Of a stretch of DNA of 64,000 nucleotides, positions 51,374 through 59,693 are shown one piece after another; the first letter of the stretch is position 1, and every line of letters begins with the position of its first letter. The stretch is from Paenibacillus thalictri (lineage in GTDB: Bacteria; Bacillota; Bacilli; Paenibacillales; NBRC-103111). Where the stretch lies: NCBI RefSeq assembly GCF_004307995.1, contig NZ_SIRE01000012.1, positions 1-64,000 of the forward strand. The letters are read 5' to 3'. The notes under the pieces were generated by a model, which was given only the letters and a program-made list of their open reading frames with translations, did not search any database and was not told the origin of the DNA. The translations under genes and the position numbers were made by a program.

Positions 51374-51408
51374 ATTTAATCAGATGGACCTGAACAAAAA
51401 ATGAACAA
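51374..51408 (-). promoter_or_regulatory. Heptamer-repeat promoter of the HD-GYP gene
   Basis: TTGTTCA at 51402-51408 and 51391-51397, 11 bp apart, then TTAAAT (51374-51379) 11 bases after the second copy. It overlaps the downstream end of the terminator region of the next gene. Confidence 0.75.
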
Positions 51409-51415
51409 ACAAAAA

Positions 51416-51439
51416 CAGCTCTCCGTGAACATGGAGCTG
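51416..51439 (-). terminator. Terminator of the BTAD response-regulator gene
   Basis: CAGCTC and GGAGCTG pair around an ACG-containing loop, and on the minus strand TTTTTG follows. It lies 26 bases after the stop. Confidence 0.75.
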
Positions 51440-51464
51440 CCTTCGTGTCTTATGAACGTATTGT

Positions 51465-52625
51465 TTAAGTGCCGGATTCCAACTGTGGACGCAGCCCTTT
51501 CCATTTCGCGTACCACACCTCCGTTTTTGGGCTTGGAACGGTGTCCAGCGCTTCGCTCAAAACCAGCGTCAACCGTTTATACTGCTCTTCTACCGCCACG
51601 CGGTCTTCCAATTCATCATACAGCTTCATCAGGCAAAAATAACTTTCTTCGTAATACGGGCATTGGATCTGCATACGGTGATACACGGCGAGCGCTTCCG
51701 TCATACGGCCCTGTCGAACATAGTAATCTCCGAGCAGCTGCACATGCTGCAACCATAACGTGCGAAGACGCTGCCGCTCGTTCTCGGACCATAAATACCC
51801 GGCATCCTGCAAATAATCGCCCCGGTACATGTCCATCACTCGCTGATGTTCGGCGACGTTCGTATCGGAAACCGGCGACAGCCGCCGCAGCTCCCGCTCC
51901 CACTCCACGGTATCTATACAAATACCGGCGGCATCCAGCACGTACCCGTCCTTAATGCTCAAGCTGCGAATGACAATGTTGACTCCGATCCGTTTCAAAT
52001 CCTGCCGTACCTGGTAAATCGTCGTATACAGGTGAGTCATCGCTTTCGGCACGTCAAAATCGGACCAAAGGAGTTCAAACAGCTCACTCTTGCGGACCAA
52101 TTGCCCCCGATGGTGAAACATGAAGGTAAACAGCTCCTGTGCTTTGGAAGTGCGCCATTTCATCGTTTCCGGCTGCTGCCCGGGAAATTCAATCTGCAGC
52201 GTTTGCAGGCAATGTATCCGAACGGGGTCCGATGTTTTACGGTCCTTCCGTTTGCTTTCAATGCTTATTTTTAACCGCTCGACCGTGATGGCCAGGCGGG
52301 ATCGCTGAAGGGGCTTTAATACGTAATCGAGCGCATTTAAAGTGAACGCTTCTACGGCATGTTCGTCATAAGCCGTAATAAACACGATTTCTACATCGGG
52401 ACAAGTATCATTCAGCATTTCGGCAGCCCTCAGCCCGAAAATCTCAGGCAAATGAATGTCCAGAAAAACCACATCAGGCCGCAACACACTCGCCATTTCA
52501 ATCGCTTCTACCGGATCCAGATAAGCGCCGACGATTTCGAAACCGGTCATTTCCTGCAGCATTTTTCTGAGCTGAATCAACGCAAGTTGTTCATCATCTA
52601 CCAGCATGACTTTGATCGATTCCAT
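51465..52625 (-). CDS. Response regulator with winged-helix and BTAD (SARP-like) output
   Basis: About 386 residues. Residues 1-115 are a receiver (VMLVDDEQLALIQL, phosphoacceptor Asp56 in VVFLDIHLPE, Lys in YVLKPL). Residues about 150-245 form an OmpR-like winged helix (RTSKAQELFTFMFHHRGQLVRKSELFELLWSDFDVPKAMTHLYTTIYQVRQDLKRIG). Residues about 260-370 are a bacterial transcriptional activator domain of TPR-like helices (VMDMYRGDYLQDAGYLWSENERQRL, EALAVYHRMQIQCPYYEESY). This is the SARP-type layout with a receiver in front. ATG 52625 follows GGAGGTCATAGAGGTA. The direct-repeat promoters of the neighbouring genes are its likely targets, inferred from locus and output type. Confidence 0.9.
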   Translation of the reverse strand: MESIKVMLVDDEQLALIQLRKMLQEMTGFEIVGAYLDPVEAIEMASVLRPDVVFLDIHLPEIFGLRAAEMLNDTCPDVEIVFITAYDEHAVEAFTLNALDYVLKPLQRSRLAITVERLKISIESKRKDRKTSDPVRIHCLQTLQIEFPGQQPETMKWRTSKAQELFTFMFHHRGQLVRKSELFELLWSDFDVPKAMTHLYTTIYQVRQDLKRIGVNIVIRSLSIKDGYVLDAAGICIDTVEWERELRRLSPVSDTNVAEHQRVMDMYRGDYLQDAGYLWSENERQRLRTLWLQHVQLLGDYYVRQGRMTEALAVYHRMQIQCPYYEESYFCLMKLYDELEDRVAVEEQYKRLTLVLSEALDTVPSPKTEVWYAKWKGLRPQLESGT

Positions 52626-52709
52626 TACCTCTATGACCTCCGCACCCTGCAAATCAAGCATACCTGCTCACTTAATTCGATACCGTCTCGGCCATTTCCT
52701 GCTGCGCCG

Positions 52710-52744
52710 ATGTTCAGAAATTGTTCAGAAGCAACTGCTACAAT
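52710..52744 (+). promoter_or_regulatory. Heptamer-repeat promoter of the GGDEF-kinase operon
   Basis: ATGTTCA (52710-52716) and TTGTTCA (52721-52727) are 11 bp apart, and TACAAT (52739-52744) begins 11 bases after the second. This is the same layout as at the other three promoters but on the plus strand, in front of the divergent operon. Confidence 0.75.
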
Positions 52745-52782
52745 ATAACTTGAATATTCAGTTGAACAGGGGCTAACGGGAT

Positions 52783-53610
52783 ATGCTGAGTGCAGAGCTT
52801 TACAATTATACCGCTGCGATTTCAAGCATGCTAGCAATTGCAGCGAGCTGCTTCACTTTATACACGCTGGCAAGAGGTTCGCGCATTGAAGGGCGGCCGC
52901 GTTTTTTTCTGCTCGTAGCCAGCGCTCTTTTTATTGAAGTATGCATTATTATGATGTTGTTCAGCTTCTATAGTCGTTACGATAGCCCACCCTACAACAA
53001 TGCCGTAATTGATGAAATTCCCCTCTCCCCGTTCGGAATTACAGCCGCCGCATTTGTCTTTTTGCTGGTCTCATGGATCGCTTTGTTATGGGATCGCCGC
53101 GGGTTGGAGAAGCTGGCTTACACCGATAAGCTGACCGGACTGCCTAACCGCAACGGGCTGAACCGGTTTCTGGACACATGTACCGGGAAAGAAAGCGTCA
53201 GCATGTTGTTTTTCGATCTCGATCAATTTAAAATGATTAACGATACTTGGGGACATCATATCGGTGATCTCCTCGTTCAAGAAGCGGGAAACCGGCTGCA
53301 CAGCTTTGTTTCGGCCAACCAGCGCGTATTTCGTATAGGCGGGGACGAGTTTTTGATCGTTTCCCTGCAATGCGGCCAGGACCAAGCTGCGTCGCTGGCG
53401 GAGGACATTTTGCAACAGGTGAATCAGCCCTTCCTGCTCGATCATAAGGAAGTCAACATTACAGCCAGTATCGGAATCAGCAGCGGGACACTGCAAAGCA
53501 GCGAACACATGCTGCTGCTCCAATCCGCCGATGTGGCTATGCATGAAGCCAAAAAACAAGGTAAAAACCGGGTTTATGTCTATAATGACGGACTGTGCTC
53601 CGAATTATAG
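52783..53610 (+). CDS. Membrane diguanylate cyclase (GGDEF)
   Basis: The 275-residue protein has three membrane helices (AISSMLAIAASCFTLYTLA, FFLLVASALFIEVCIIMMLFSF, FGITAAAFVFLLVSWIALLW) and a C-terminal GGDEF domain (LAYTDKLTGLPNRNGLNRFL, DLDQFKMINDTWGHHIGD, RIGGDEF at 184-190, intact). It makes cyclic-di-GMP from two GTP. No RxxD inhibitory site is visible five residues before GGDEF (SANQ there), so product inhibition is unlikely. It is co-transcribed with the hybrid kinase and is the likely counterpart of the HD-GYP protein. Confidence 0.92.
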   Translation: MLSAELYNYTAAISSMLAIAASCFTLYTLARGSRIEGRPRFFLLVASALFIEVCIIMMLFSFYSRYDSPPYNNAVIDEIPLSPFGITAAAFVFLLVSWIALLWDRRGLEKLAYTDKLTGLPNRNGLNRFLDTCTGKESVSMLFFDLDQFKMINDTWGHHIGDLLVQEAGNRLHSFVSANQRVFRIGGDEFLIVSLQCGQDQAASLAEDILQQVNQPFLLDHKEVNITASIGISSGTLQSSEHMLLLQSADVAMHEAKKQGKNRVYVYNDGLCSEL

Positions 53611-53621
53611 AGAGAAAGGAT

Positions 53622-53639
53622 TTCGGCTGCTGAGCCGAA
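53622..53639 (+). other. Hairpin between ribosome site and start of the hybrid kinase gene
   Basis: TTCGGCT and AGCCGAA form a 7-bp stem around GCTG without a T-run. It lies between AAAGGA (53615-53620) and ATG 53650. When folded it would bring the ribosome site to about 11 bases from the start; unfolded the distance is about 29. A short frame (ATG ACA GAT GTC TAA) overlaps the start region. Translational control is possible but unproven. Confidence 0.45.
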
Positions 53640-53649
53640 GCAATGACAG

Positions 53650-56600
53650 ATGTCTAAGAAAAAGATCATTATCGTTACAGGACTGTTTTTCCTCGTGTTA
53701 ACAAGCATCCGGCTGATCTGGATATTTACGCTGGGGCCGGCAAGCCATCCGTACGCAGTGCAAGGCGTCATCGATCTGCGCGGCTGGAACTTCGATGCCG
53801 GGCGCACCCTTACGCTGAGCGGCCAATGGGAATTTTACCCAAACACCTTGCTGAGGCAAAATGCCGCCGGTTCCCAATCCGATACGACTTCGAAAAGTTG
53901 GGTTCAGGTTCCCGGAGATTGGCGGCAAGCGTTCTCGCCGGACAACAAGTCTCCGCTGGGATACGGGTCGTATCGCCTGCACGTTTTGGTCGATCCCCGC
54001 GGCAATCAGGAGTTTAGCCTGCAAATGATGGGAGCTCTCGCCTCCTCCGAAGTATTTGTCAACGGCAGCCCGCTCGCGCATTCGGGTCATCCTGCCGATC
54101 GGCCCGAGATATACACCCCCAATAATGTTCCTTATATCGGCACGTTTACAACAAGCGGCGACGCCATTGATATTGTGATTCATGTAGCAAATTTCGGTAA
54201 CCAAAGCAGCGGAGGCATCAGCAATGCCATCAAATTCGGAACCGGGCAGGCGCTCAGCCGCGAACACCGGCTGTCCATGGGCACGCAATTGGTCGTCTGT
54301 ACGGTTCTGCTCATGCATGCGGTATATGCCTGCATTCTTTATCTGATCGGAACACGCCAGAAAGCGCTCATTTACTTCGCCCTCACGCTTACGTGCACAT
54401 CGCTTGCCCTATTAGCCGACGATGAGAAAATGCTGTTTGCCTGGGTGCCGGTCAACTACGACTGGAGCCTGAAAATCCCCTCCTTGGCTTATACCGGTGC
54501 AGGCGTATTTATGCTGCAGTTTTTCAGATATTTGCTGCCGGAAGGCATGAAAATGACCGCCTTTCGCCCCTTCTTTGCCCTGTGTATCTTGTTTGCGTTA
54601 TGTACGCCGCTGCCAACCGCGCCCTATACGATGATTACAGGTTACTTTTTCATCCTTATTTTTCTGTTCCCTTTTATCGCCGTACCTTTCATCATCTTCA
54701 AGACGGCGCTGAAGGGTACTCCCGACGCCATTTTCCTGCTGCTCTGCGCCACCAGCCTGACGGTCAACGCCCTATGGGGGATAGTGAAAAATACCGTCTG
54801 GTTCGAGCTTGGCTATTATCCGGTCGATATGCTGATCAGCTTCCTGGCGCTTGGCTCGTTCTGGTCCAAGCAATATTTTCGGGCATCCGCTCAAACGAAG
54901 CTGCTCGCCAAAAAACTGCAAATGGCCGATCATGTCAAAGACGACTTTTTGGCCAATACCTCCCATGAACTGCGCAATCCGCTTCATGGCATGATTAATA
55001 TCGCCCAAGCGGTTCTGGAGAGCGGCAAGAAGACGCTTGGCGATAAAAATGTCAAAAACCTGGAACTTCTGATTACGGTCGGGCGGCGCATGTCGTTTAT
55101 GTTAAATGACCTGCTTGATTTCACAAGGCTGAAAGACAGCCGGATTCATCTGCAGTTAAAGCCCGTTCCATTGCAAACCGTCGTTTCCGGGGTGCTGGAC
55201 ATGATTCGTTTCATGACGGAAAATAAGCCGATTATGCTGAGCAACGGCATTCCGGATACGTTTCCCGATGTAAAAGCCGACGAGAACCGGCTGATTCAGA
55301 TCATGTTTAATCTGCTTCACAATGCGATCAAATTTACCAACGAGGGCCGCATCGTGGTCGGAGCCCGCGCCATAAACGGCACGGCGCATATTACCATCTC
55401 AGACTCCGGAGTCGGCATGGATGATGAAACGCTGCAAAAAATATTTATGCCTTATGAGCAAGGCGACTTGGGAAACACTGCGATCGGCGGAGGCTTCGGC
55501 TTAGGGCTCAGCATCTGCAAGCAGCTGGTCGAATTGCATGGCGGCCAGCTTACGGCCAGCTCCAAGCCGGGATACGGCTCGGTGTTCACTTTCACGCTGC
55601 CGCTCGCCGACTCAACCGTCAAGGTGGAGGAAACCATGAGAGTCCCCCCTTTATTTATCAATCAAGATAAACCGTCCGTCTCCATGTACCCGGATTTGAG
55701 TGCGGCAGCCTCGGAGGTTACCGCATCGGCCGATCGGCCGAATGTTCTGGTTGTAGATGATGATCCTGTAAATTTAAGCGTGCTGGTCAACATCTTATCT
55801 CCGGAGCACTTTGATCTTGTCACGGCATCCAGTGGTAAAGAGGCTTTGGCGCTGCTGGATACGAAAGAATGGGATTTGCTCGTCACCGACGTCATGATGC
55901 CTTATATGTCGGGTTATGAATTGTCCCGTTCCATACGCAGCCGATTCTCCATGTCGGAGCTGCCCATTCTGCTTCTGACCGCTCGCAGCCGGCCTGAAGA
56001 TATTGACGCCGGCTTTCTCTCGGGCGCCAACGATTATGTGACCAAACCGGTGGAAGCACGGGAGCTGAAATCGCGGGTGCGGGCGCTAACCGATCTGAAA
56101 AGGTCGGTCCGCGAACGGCTGCGCATGGAAGCTGCATGGCTTCAGGCGCAAATACAGCCCCATTTTTTATTTAATACATTGAACTCCGTGGCTGCGCTCA
56201 GCGAAGTGGATACGGCGCGTATGCGGACATTGCTTGATGTGTTTGGCAATTACTTGCACGGCAGCTTCGATTTTCAAAACTCCGCGCGGGTAGTCACGCT
56301 GAAGCATGAGTTAGACCTCATCCGCTCCTATTTATATATCGAGAAGGAACGATTTGGCGAACGGCTGCAAATCGTTTGGGAAGTGGACGAAGACATTGAA
56401 CTTCAAATCCCGCCCTTGTCCATCCAGCCCCTTGTCGAAAATGCGGTGAAACACGGTGTTCTGAGCCGTTACCGCGGCGGAACCATTACGATCCGAATTG
56501 CCGATCATTATGAATATGCGGAAATTGCCGTCATCGATGACGGCGTAGGGATGGATCAAGCTACACTGCAGCGTCTGTTAGACGGCCGCTCCGACAGGAA

Positions 56601-56721
56601 ATCGGGCATCGGTCTGCTCAACACGGACCGGCGCCTCAAGCAAATATACGGTAAAGGACTGCAGATGCGCAGCATACCGGGGCAAGGCACAACGGTTACT
56701 TTTGTCGCTTCAAAATCATGA
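53650..56721 (+). CDS. Hybrid histidine kinase with two kinase modules
   Basis: The 1023-residue protein has an N-terminal helix (IIVTGLFFLVLTSIRLIWIF), an extracytoplasmic jelly-roll-like region to about residue 200 (GQWEFYPNTLLR, LGYGSYRLHVLVD), seven membrane helices to about 410 (7TMR-DISM-type sensor), then HisKA with His439 (SHELRNPLHG), HATPase (NAIKFTNEG, DSGVGMDDETL, GGGFGLGLSICK), a receiver with Asp747 (LLVTDVMMPYMSG), and a second, LytS-type kinase unit (QIQPHFLFNTLNS, His838; HATPase VENAVKHG, IDDGVGMDQ, SGIGLLNTDRRL). Two kinase modules in one chain are unusual. Its targets are probably the BTAD and CheY-like receivers encoded beside it. Confidence 0.9.
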   Translation: MSKKKIIIVTGLFFLVLTSIRLIWIFTLGPASHPYAVQGVIDLRGWNFDAGRTLTLSGQWEFYPNTLLRQNAAGSQSDTTSKSWVQVPGDWRQAFSPDNKSPLGYGSYRLHVLVDPRGNQEFSLQMMGALASSEVFVNGSPLAHSGHPADRPEIYTPNNVPYIGTFTTSGDAIDIVIHVANFGNQSSGGISNAIKFGTGQALSREHRLSMGTQLVVCTVLLMHAVYACILYLIGTRQKALIYFALTLTCTSLALLADDEKMLFAWVPVNYDWSLKIPSLAYTGAGVFMLQFFRYLLPEGMKMTAFRPFFALCILFALCTPLPTAPYTMITGYFFILIFLFPFIAVPFIIFKTALKGTPDAIFLLLCATSLTVNALWGIVKNTVWFELGYYPVDMLISFLALGSFWSKQYFRASAQTKLLAKKLQMADHVKDDFLANTSHELRNPLHGMINIAQAVLESGKKTLGDKNVKNLELLITVGRRMSFMLNDLLDFTRLKDSRIHLQLKPVPLQTVVSGVLDMIRFMTENKPIMLSNGIPDTFPDVKADENRLIQIMFNLLHNAIKFTNEGRIVVGARAINGTAHITISDSGVGMDDETLQKIFMPYEQGDLGNTAIGGGFGLGLSICKQLVELHGGQLTASSKPGYGSVFTFTLPLADSTVKVEETMRVPPLFINQDKPSVSMYPDLSAAASEVTASADRPNVLVVDDDPVNLSVLVNILSPEHFDLVTASSGKEALALLDTKEWDLLVTDVMMPYMSGYELSRSIRSRFSMSELPILLLTARSRPEDIDAGFLSGANDYVTKPVEARELKSRVRALTDLKRSVRERLRMEAAWLQAQIQPHFLFNTLNSVAALSEVDTARMRTLLDVFGNYLHGSFDFQNSARVVTLKHELDLIRSYLYIEKERFGERLQIVWEVDEDIELQIPPLSIQPLVENAVKHGVLSRYRGGTITIRIADHYEYAEIAVIDDGVGMDQATLQRLLDGRSDRKSGIGLLNTDRRLKQIYGKGLQMRSIPGQGTTVTFVASKS

Positions 56722-56820
56722 AAGTCCCTCACAATCACAACCTATTGCAACATAAATCATGCGGGCTCCGTCTGAGGTTATGAAAAGATCAAATCACATA
56801 ACTGAAAGGAATCCCATCCT

Positions 56821-57849
56821 ATGAACAACACCATGAAAAAAAGCTTGGCCGCCGCTGCCTTATCCGCGCTTATGACAACAGGAGCCGCTTATGCTGCTCC
56901 GGAACAAGCGCATGCCATATCTGCAACGGCGCCTGCTTCCGCAGCGCCTGTCAGCATTCAAATTGGCGGAGAAACGCTCGCCGATACAGGCTTTCAAACG
57001 GACAACCCTGCCGAACCGATGCTGCCTTTGCGGGCTGTCTCTGAAACGCTGGGATATACGCTTGTTTGGAATCAAGACACATTGTCCGGCGACCTCGCCA
57101 AAGATCGTGTGATGACTACCGTCAAGACGGGAGAAGACAGCTACGCGGTCAACAAAATGCTGACCCCCCTCGGGAAAGCGCCGGAGCTGATTCAAAACAA
57201 ACTTTACGTACCGGCTTCCTTTGTCAGTAAAATATTGCACGGCACGGTCAATACGGAAGGCAACGCCGTTGTTATCACTTCCGGCGAACAACGCAAAAGC
57301 GCGAAGACTTCGGGCGTCATTACCGCGATCCGTCAGTCGGATACCTCTTCGGCTGTGCAAATTCGCGGCGCCGGCATGGACGGCATCGTGCTGACGATAG
57401 GCAAGGATACGCTGATTCAAGCAGTTGACGGCACAAAGCTCAGCCTTTCCGAGCTTCAGCTTGGCATGAGCGTAACGGCCGAGCATTCCCTAGCCGCCAC
57501 GCTGAGTCTGCCGCCGCAAACCCCGACGTACCAAATTACGGTGTCGGACAACAAACGCCAAGGCGACGTGTTCGGTACAGCCGGAGAAGTGGAAGAAGTC
57601 CGTACCGGCGACGACGGAACCGTCAGTTTGCGGATTAAAGGCACCGGATTAAACGAATCGTCGCAAAGCGAAATTGTTCTGCGTATTACCGGCGAAACGT
57701 CAATCGTCGATCAAGACGGGCAAGCCGTCGAAAAAAGCGCCCTCGTCCAAGGAGGCAAGGTGATCGGATTCTACAACGGCATGTTGACCCGCAGCCTGCC
57801 GCCGATCGGCGGAGCTCTGAAGGTAGTTGTCGCTCCCGCCCAAAAGTAA
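56821..57849 (+). CDS. Secreted stalk-domain protein
   Basis: The 342-residue protein has a signal peptide (KKSLAAAALSALMTTGAAYAAP) and then a stalk domain (SIQIGGETLADTGFQTDNPAEPMLPLRAVSETLGYTLVWNQ, residues about 40-150). The C-terminal part (about 165-340) has strand-rich repeats without a named domain (VITAIRQSDTSSAVQIRGAGMDGIVL and VEEVRTGDDGTVSLRIKGTG look like two copies of one unit). Own ribosome site (GAAAGGAATCCC) and terminator, separate from the kinase operon by 99 bases. Function unknown, likely wall-associated. Confidence 0.82.
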   Translation: MNNTMKKSLAAAALSALMTTGAAYAAPEQAHAISATAPASAAPVSIQIGGETLADTGFQTDNPAEPMLPLRAVSETLGYTLVWNQDTLSGDLAKDRVMTTVKTGEDSYAVNKMLTPLGKAPELIQNKLYVPASFVSKILHGTVNTEGNAVVITSGEQRKSAKTSGVITAIRQSDTSSAVQIRGAGMDGIVLTIGKDTLIQAVDGTKLSLSELQLGMSVTAEHSLAATLSLPPQTPTYQITVSDNKRQGDVFGTAGEVEEVRTGDDGTVSLRIKGTGLNESSQSEIVLRITGETSIVDQDGQAVEKSALVQGGKVIGFYNGMLTRSLPPIGGALKVVVAPAQK

Positions 57850-57866
57850 CAAAGCGACAAAATCAA

Positions 57867-57905
57867 AAATCCCCTGGCATGAATGAACCTACCGCCAGGG
57901 GATTT
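57867..57905 (+). terminator. Terminator of the stalk-domain gene
   Basis: AAATCCCCTGGC and GCCAGGGGATTT form a perfect 12-bp stem around a 15-base loop, 18 bases after the stop. Confidence 0.85.
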
Positions 57906-57988
57906 CTATATTTGCCGCTTGCCTCCGGCACTTCATGCAGAATCGCGAGTGATGCACGCGTCTGATGCCGGCCGTTTCAATATGCTGC

Positions 57989-58330
57989 TTACTGTGGGCT
58001 CACAGGGGTCTTTCCGGAGCCTGCTTTAATCGCCTTCACCTCATACATGTTCACCGTCGTACTGATGACGTATTCCGGTTTGGGCTTGCCGTGATTTTGA
58101 CGGTGCCCTTGGATATGGACATCGCTTTTCTCCCAGTTCTTCCAGGCATCCACCGATTCCCAGCGAATCATGATAACAACTTCGTCGTGTTCCTGTTTCT
58201 TTCGATTCACCATGACGGTTTTATCGATCAGGCCTTCCATCGCATCCATCGGACTTTCTTTCGTAAAGCGCTCCACCACTTGGTCGGCATAGCCGTTTTG
58301 TACAACAACAGTTCTAGTTTGAATCAGCAT
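57989..58330 (-). CDS. Heme-degrading-type monooxygenase (IsdG/HmoB-like, ABM fold)
   Basis: About 113 residues: MLIQTRTVVVQNGYADQVVERFTKESPMDAMEGLIDKTVMVNRKK...EVVIMIRWESVDAWKNWEKSDVHIQGHRQN. The conserved Asn, Trp and His of heme-degrading IsdG-type enzymes fall in this stretch (the Trp-Trp pair in DAWKNWEKS and the His near SDVHIQGH). These enzymes open heme and release iron in the cytoplasm. ATG 58330 follows AAGGAAGGTGATATTC; the frame to 58390 covers the Fur-like site instead. A Fur-like box lies 39-53 bases upstream, supporting an iron role. Confidence 0.8.
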   Translation of the reverse strand: MLIQTRTVVVQNGYADQVVERFTKESPMDAMEGLIDKTVMVNRKKQEHDEVVIMIRWESVDAWKNWEKSDVHIQGHRQNHGKPKPEYVISTTVNMYEVKAIKAGSGKTPVSPQ

Positions 58331-58368
58331 GAATATCACCTTCCTTATCATATCTTCTTTCAATATAT

Positions 58369-58383
58369 TGAAAATGAGAATCA
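58369..58383 (-). promoter_or_regulatory. Fur-like box of the monooxygenase gene
   Basis: TGAAAATGAGAATCA matches 11 of 14 defined positions of the 7-1-7 Fur consensus. Its position before an IsdG-like gene fits iron control. Weaker than the other two boxes in this region. Confidence 0.45.
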
Positions 58384-58440
58384 ACGTCAATTAAATCGCA
58401 AAATACACTCTAAAATTGGGATAACAGTTAGTTCGTTCCA

Positions 58441-58487
58441 TTGACATTGCCTGCCGCGCGACTATATGATAATGATAATCTTTATCA
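58441..58487 (+). promoter_or_regulatory. Promoter with Fur box, lysR gene
   Basis: TTGACA at 58441-58446 and TATGAT at 58465-58470 (18-bp spacing) form the promoter. Overlapping the -10 at 58467-58487 is a 21-base sequence matching the Fur consensus at 19 of 21 positions (mismatches at the 11th and 15th). It lies 31 bases before the LysR start. Confidence 0.8.
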
Positions 58488-58517
58488 ATAATTGCTTCTA
58501 TATCGGGGTGCACGTCC

Positions 58518-59435
58518 ATGAAAACATTGGATAAACTCGAAACGTTCCTCGTTCTTGCCGATTGCAGTTCTTTTATAGAGACAGCCAAACGTCTCTACTG
58601 CTCACAGCCGACCATCACCAATCATATTCATCAGTTGGAAGAGCAATTCCAGACCAAACTGTTTCACCGGTCCGGCAAAACGGTAAAGCTAACCAAGCAA
58701 GGCGAAACATTTTTAAGTTATGCTAAGCAGATCGTACACTTGCTTGAGGAAGCGTCGGTCAAAATGAAGGAAGAGGACCGGCAGGATGTGCTTGCGCTTT
58801 ATGTCAGCAACTATATCGCAGAGGTGTTCTTTCCGGAAATCCTCGATCATTTCCAGCACGAAATACCAAAACAGCATATGGAAATACATACATACTGTTA
58901 TCAGGATCTGAAGGATTCTTTGCTGGACGGAAGAACGAATATGGCGTTGATGCCTATCTACCCTGAGGATAAATACATTCAGACGCAGTTTGAATCGGCT
59001 GTTTTATTTGAAGATGAATTTCAGTTCATTGTCCCCATAGACCATCCTTTGGCCGGCCGTAAAACGATCTATTCCCGCGATCTGCGCAACGAAACGATCC
59101 TGCTGCCGAGAAGCGACTACCTCCAGCAATTCATTATGACCGAGCTGGGCCGGCATCAGTCGAAGGTCCGGTATTTGCAAATGAGCAATTTCGATATGAT
59201 TAAGCAAGCGGTTAAATCCCACTTGGGACTGGCTTTCCTGCCCCACTTGGCCGTAGCGGGAGAAAATGTGCGCGGAGAATTGGCGGTCAGGTCTGTCTCG
59301 GGTATCCATATGAGGCGGCAGAACGGATTTGTTTTTCGCAAAAACGTGCGGTTGAGCCCTGTCGAACAATCGTTCTTCAACGTGGTGGAACGATATTTTG
59401 CAGCCAAAGTAAAAGTTGACTCCATTGAAGCGTAG
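58518..59435 (+). CDS. LysR-family transcriptional regulator, probably iron-controlled
   Basis: The 305-residue protein has the LysR HTH (LETFLVLADCSSFIETAKRLYCSQPTITNHIHQLEEQFQTKLFHRSGKTVKLTKQGE, residues 7-63) and a periplasmic-binding-like effector domain (VLALYVSNYIAEVFFPEIL, DGRTNMALMPIYPE, IKQAVKSHLGLAFLPHLAVAGE). A near-consensus Fur box overlies its promoter, which is uncommon for LysR genes. It probably governs the adjacent metal or metallophore importer. Effector unknown. Weak ribosome site (GGGGTGCACGTCC). Confidence 0.9.
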   Translation: MKTLDKLETFLVLADCSSFIETAKRLYCSQPTITNHIHQLEEQFQTKLFHRSGKTVKLTKQGETFLSYAKQIVHLLEEASVKMKEEDRQDVLALYVSNYIAEVFFPEILDHFQHEIPKQHMEIHTYCYQDLKDSLLDGRTNMALMPIYPEDKYIQTQFESAVLFEDEFQFIVPIDHPLAGRKTIYSRDLRNETILLPRSDYLQQFIMTELGRHQSKVRYLQMSNFDMIKQAVKSHLGLAFLPHLAVAGENVRGELAVRSVSGIHMRRQNGFVFRKNVRLSPVEQSFFNVVERYFAAKVKVDSIEA

Positions 59436-59463
59436 GCTTATAAACTCTCATTCTCCAAAAAGG

Positions 59464-59497
59464 AACAGCGCTCCTCAGCCGAAGAGCGTTGTTTTTG
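59464..59497 (+). terminator. Terminator of the lysR gene
   Basis: AACAGCGCTC and GAGCGTTGTT pair around a 10-base loop, followed by TTTG. Confidence 0.75.
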
Positions 59498-59603
59498 TGT
59501 GAAAAGCTTTCCATTCAATTTATTAATTGATGTATTAGAAAATTAAATAACGCGATTCAAATACACGGAAGTAAAGGAGATATCGATTTTTTACCACTTC
59601 AAC

Positions 59604-59624
59604 TGATATTGATATTCATTATCA
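59604..59624 (+). promoter_or_regulatory. Fur-like box of the importer operon
   Basis: A 21-base sequence at 59604-59624 matches the Fur consensus at 18 of 21 positions (its right half, CATTATCA, is perfect). It lies 70 bases before the binding-protein start, in an AT-rich promoter region. Confidence 0.7.
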
Positions 59625-59693
59625 TCTATATTATGATTTTGCTGTTGCAAATGAGCCGAGAGTCAAATCAAAGATACATAGGAGGGGTCCCCA

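Noticed and set aside
52745..52770. TGTTCA-like words on the minus strand before the BTAD gene
   Set aside because: They are 12 rather than 11 bp apart and lack a -10 at the shared distance, so they do not match the four repeat promoters.
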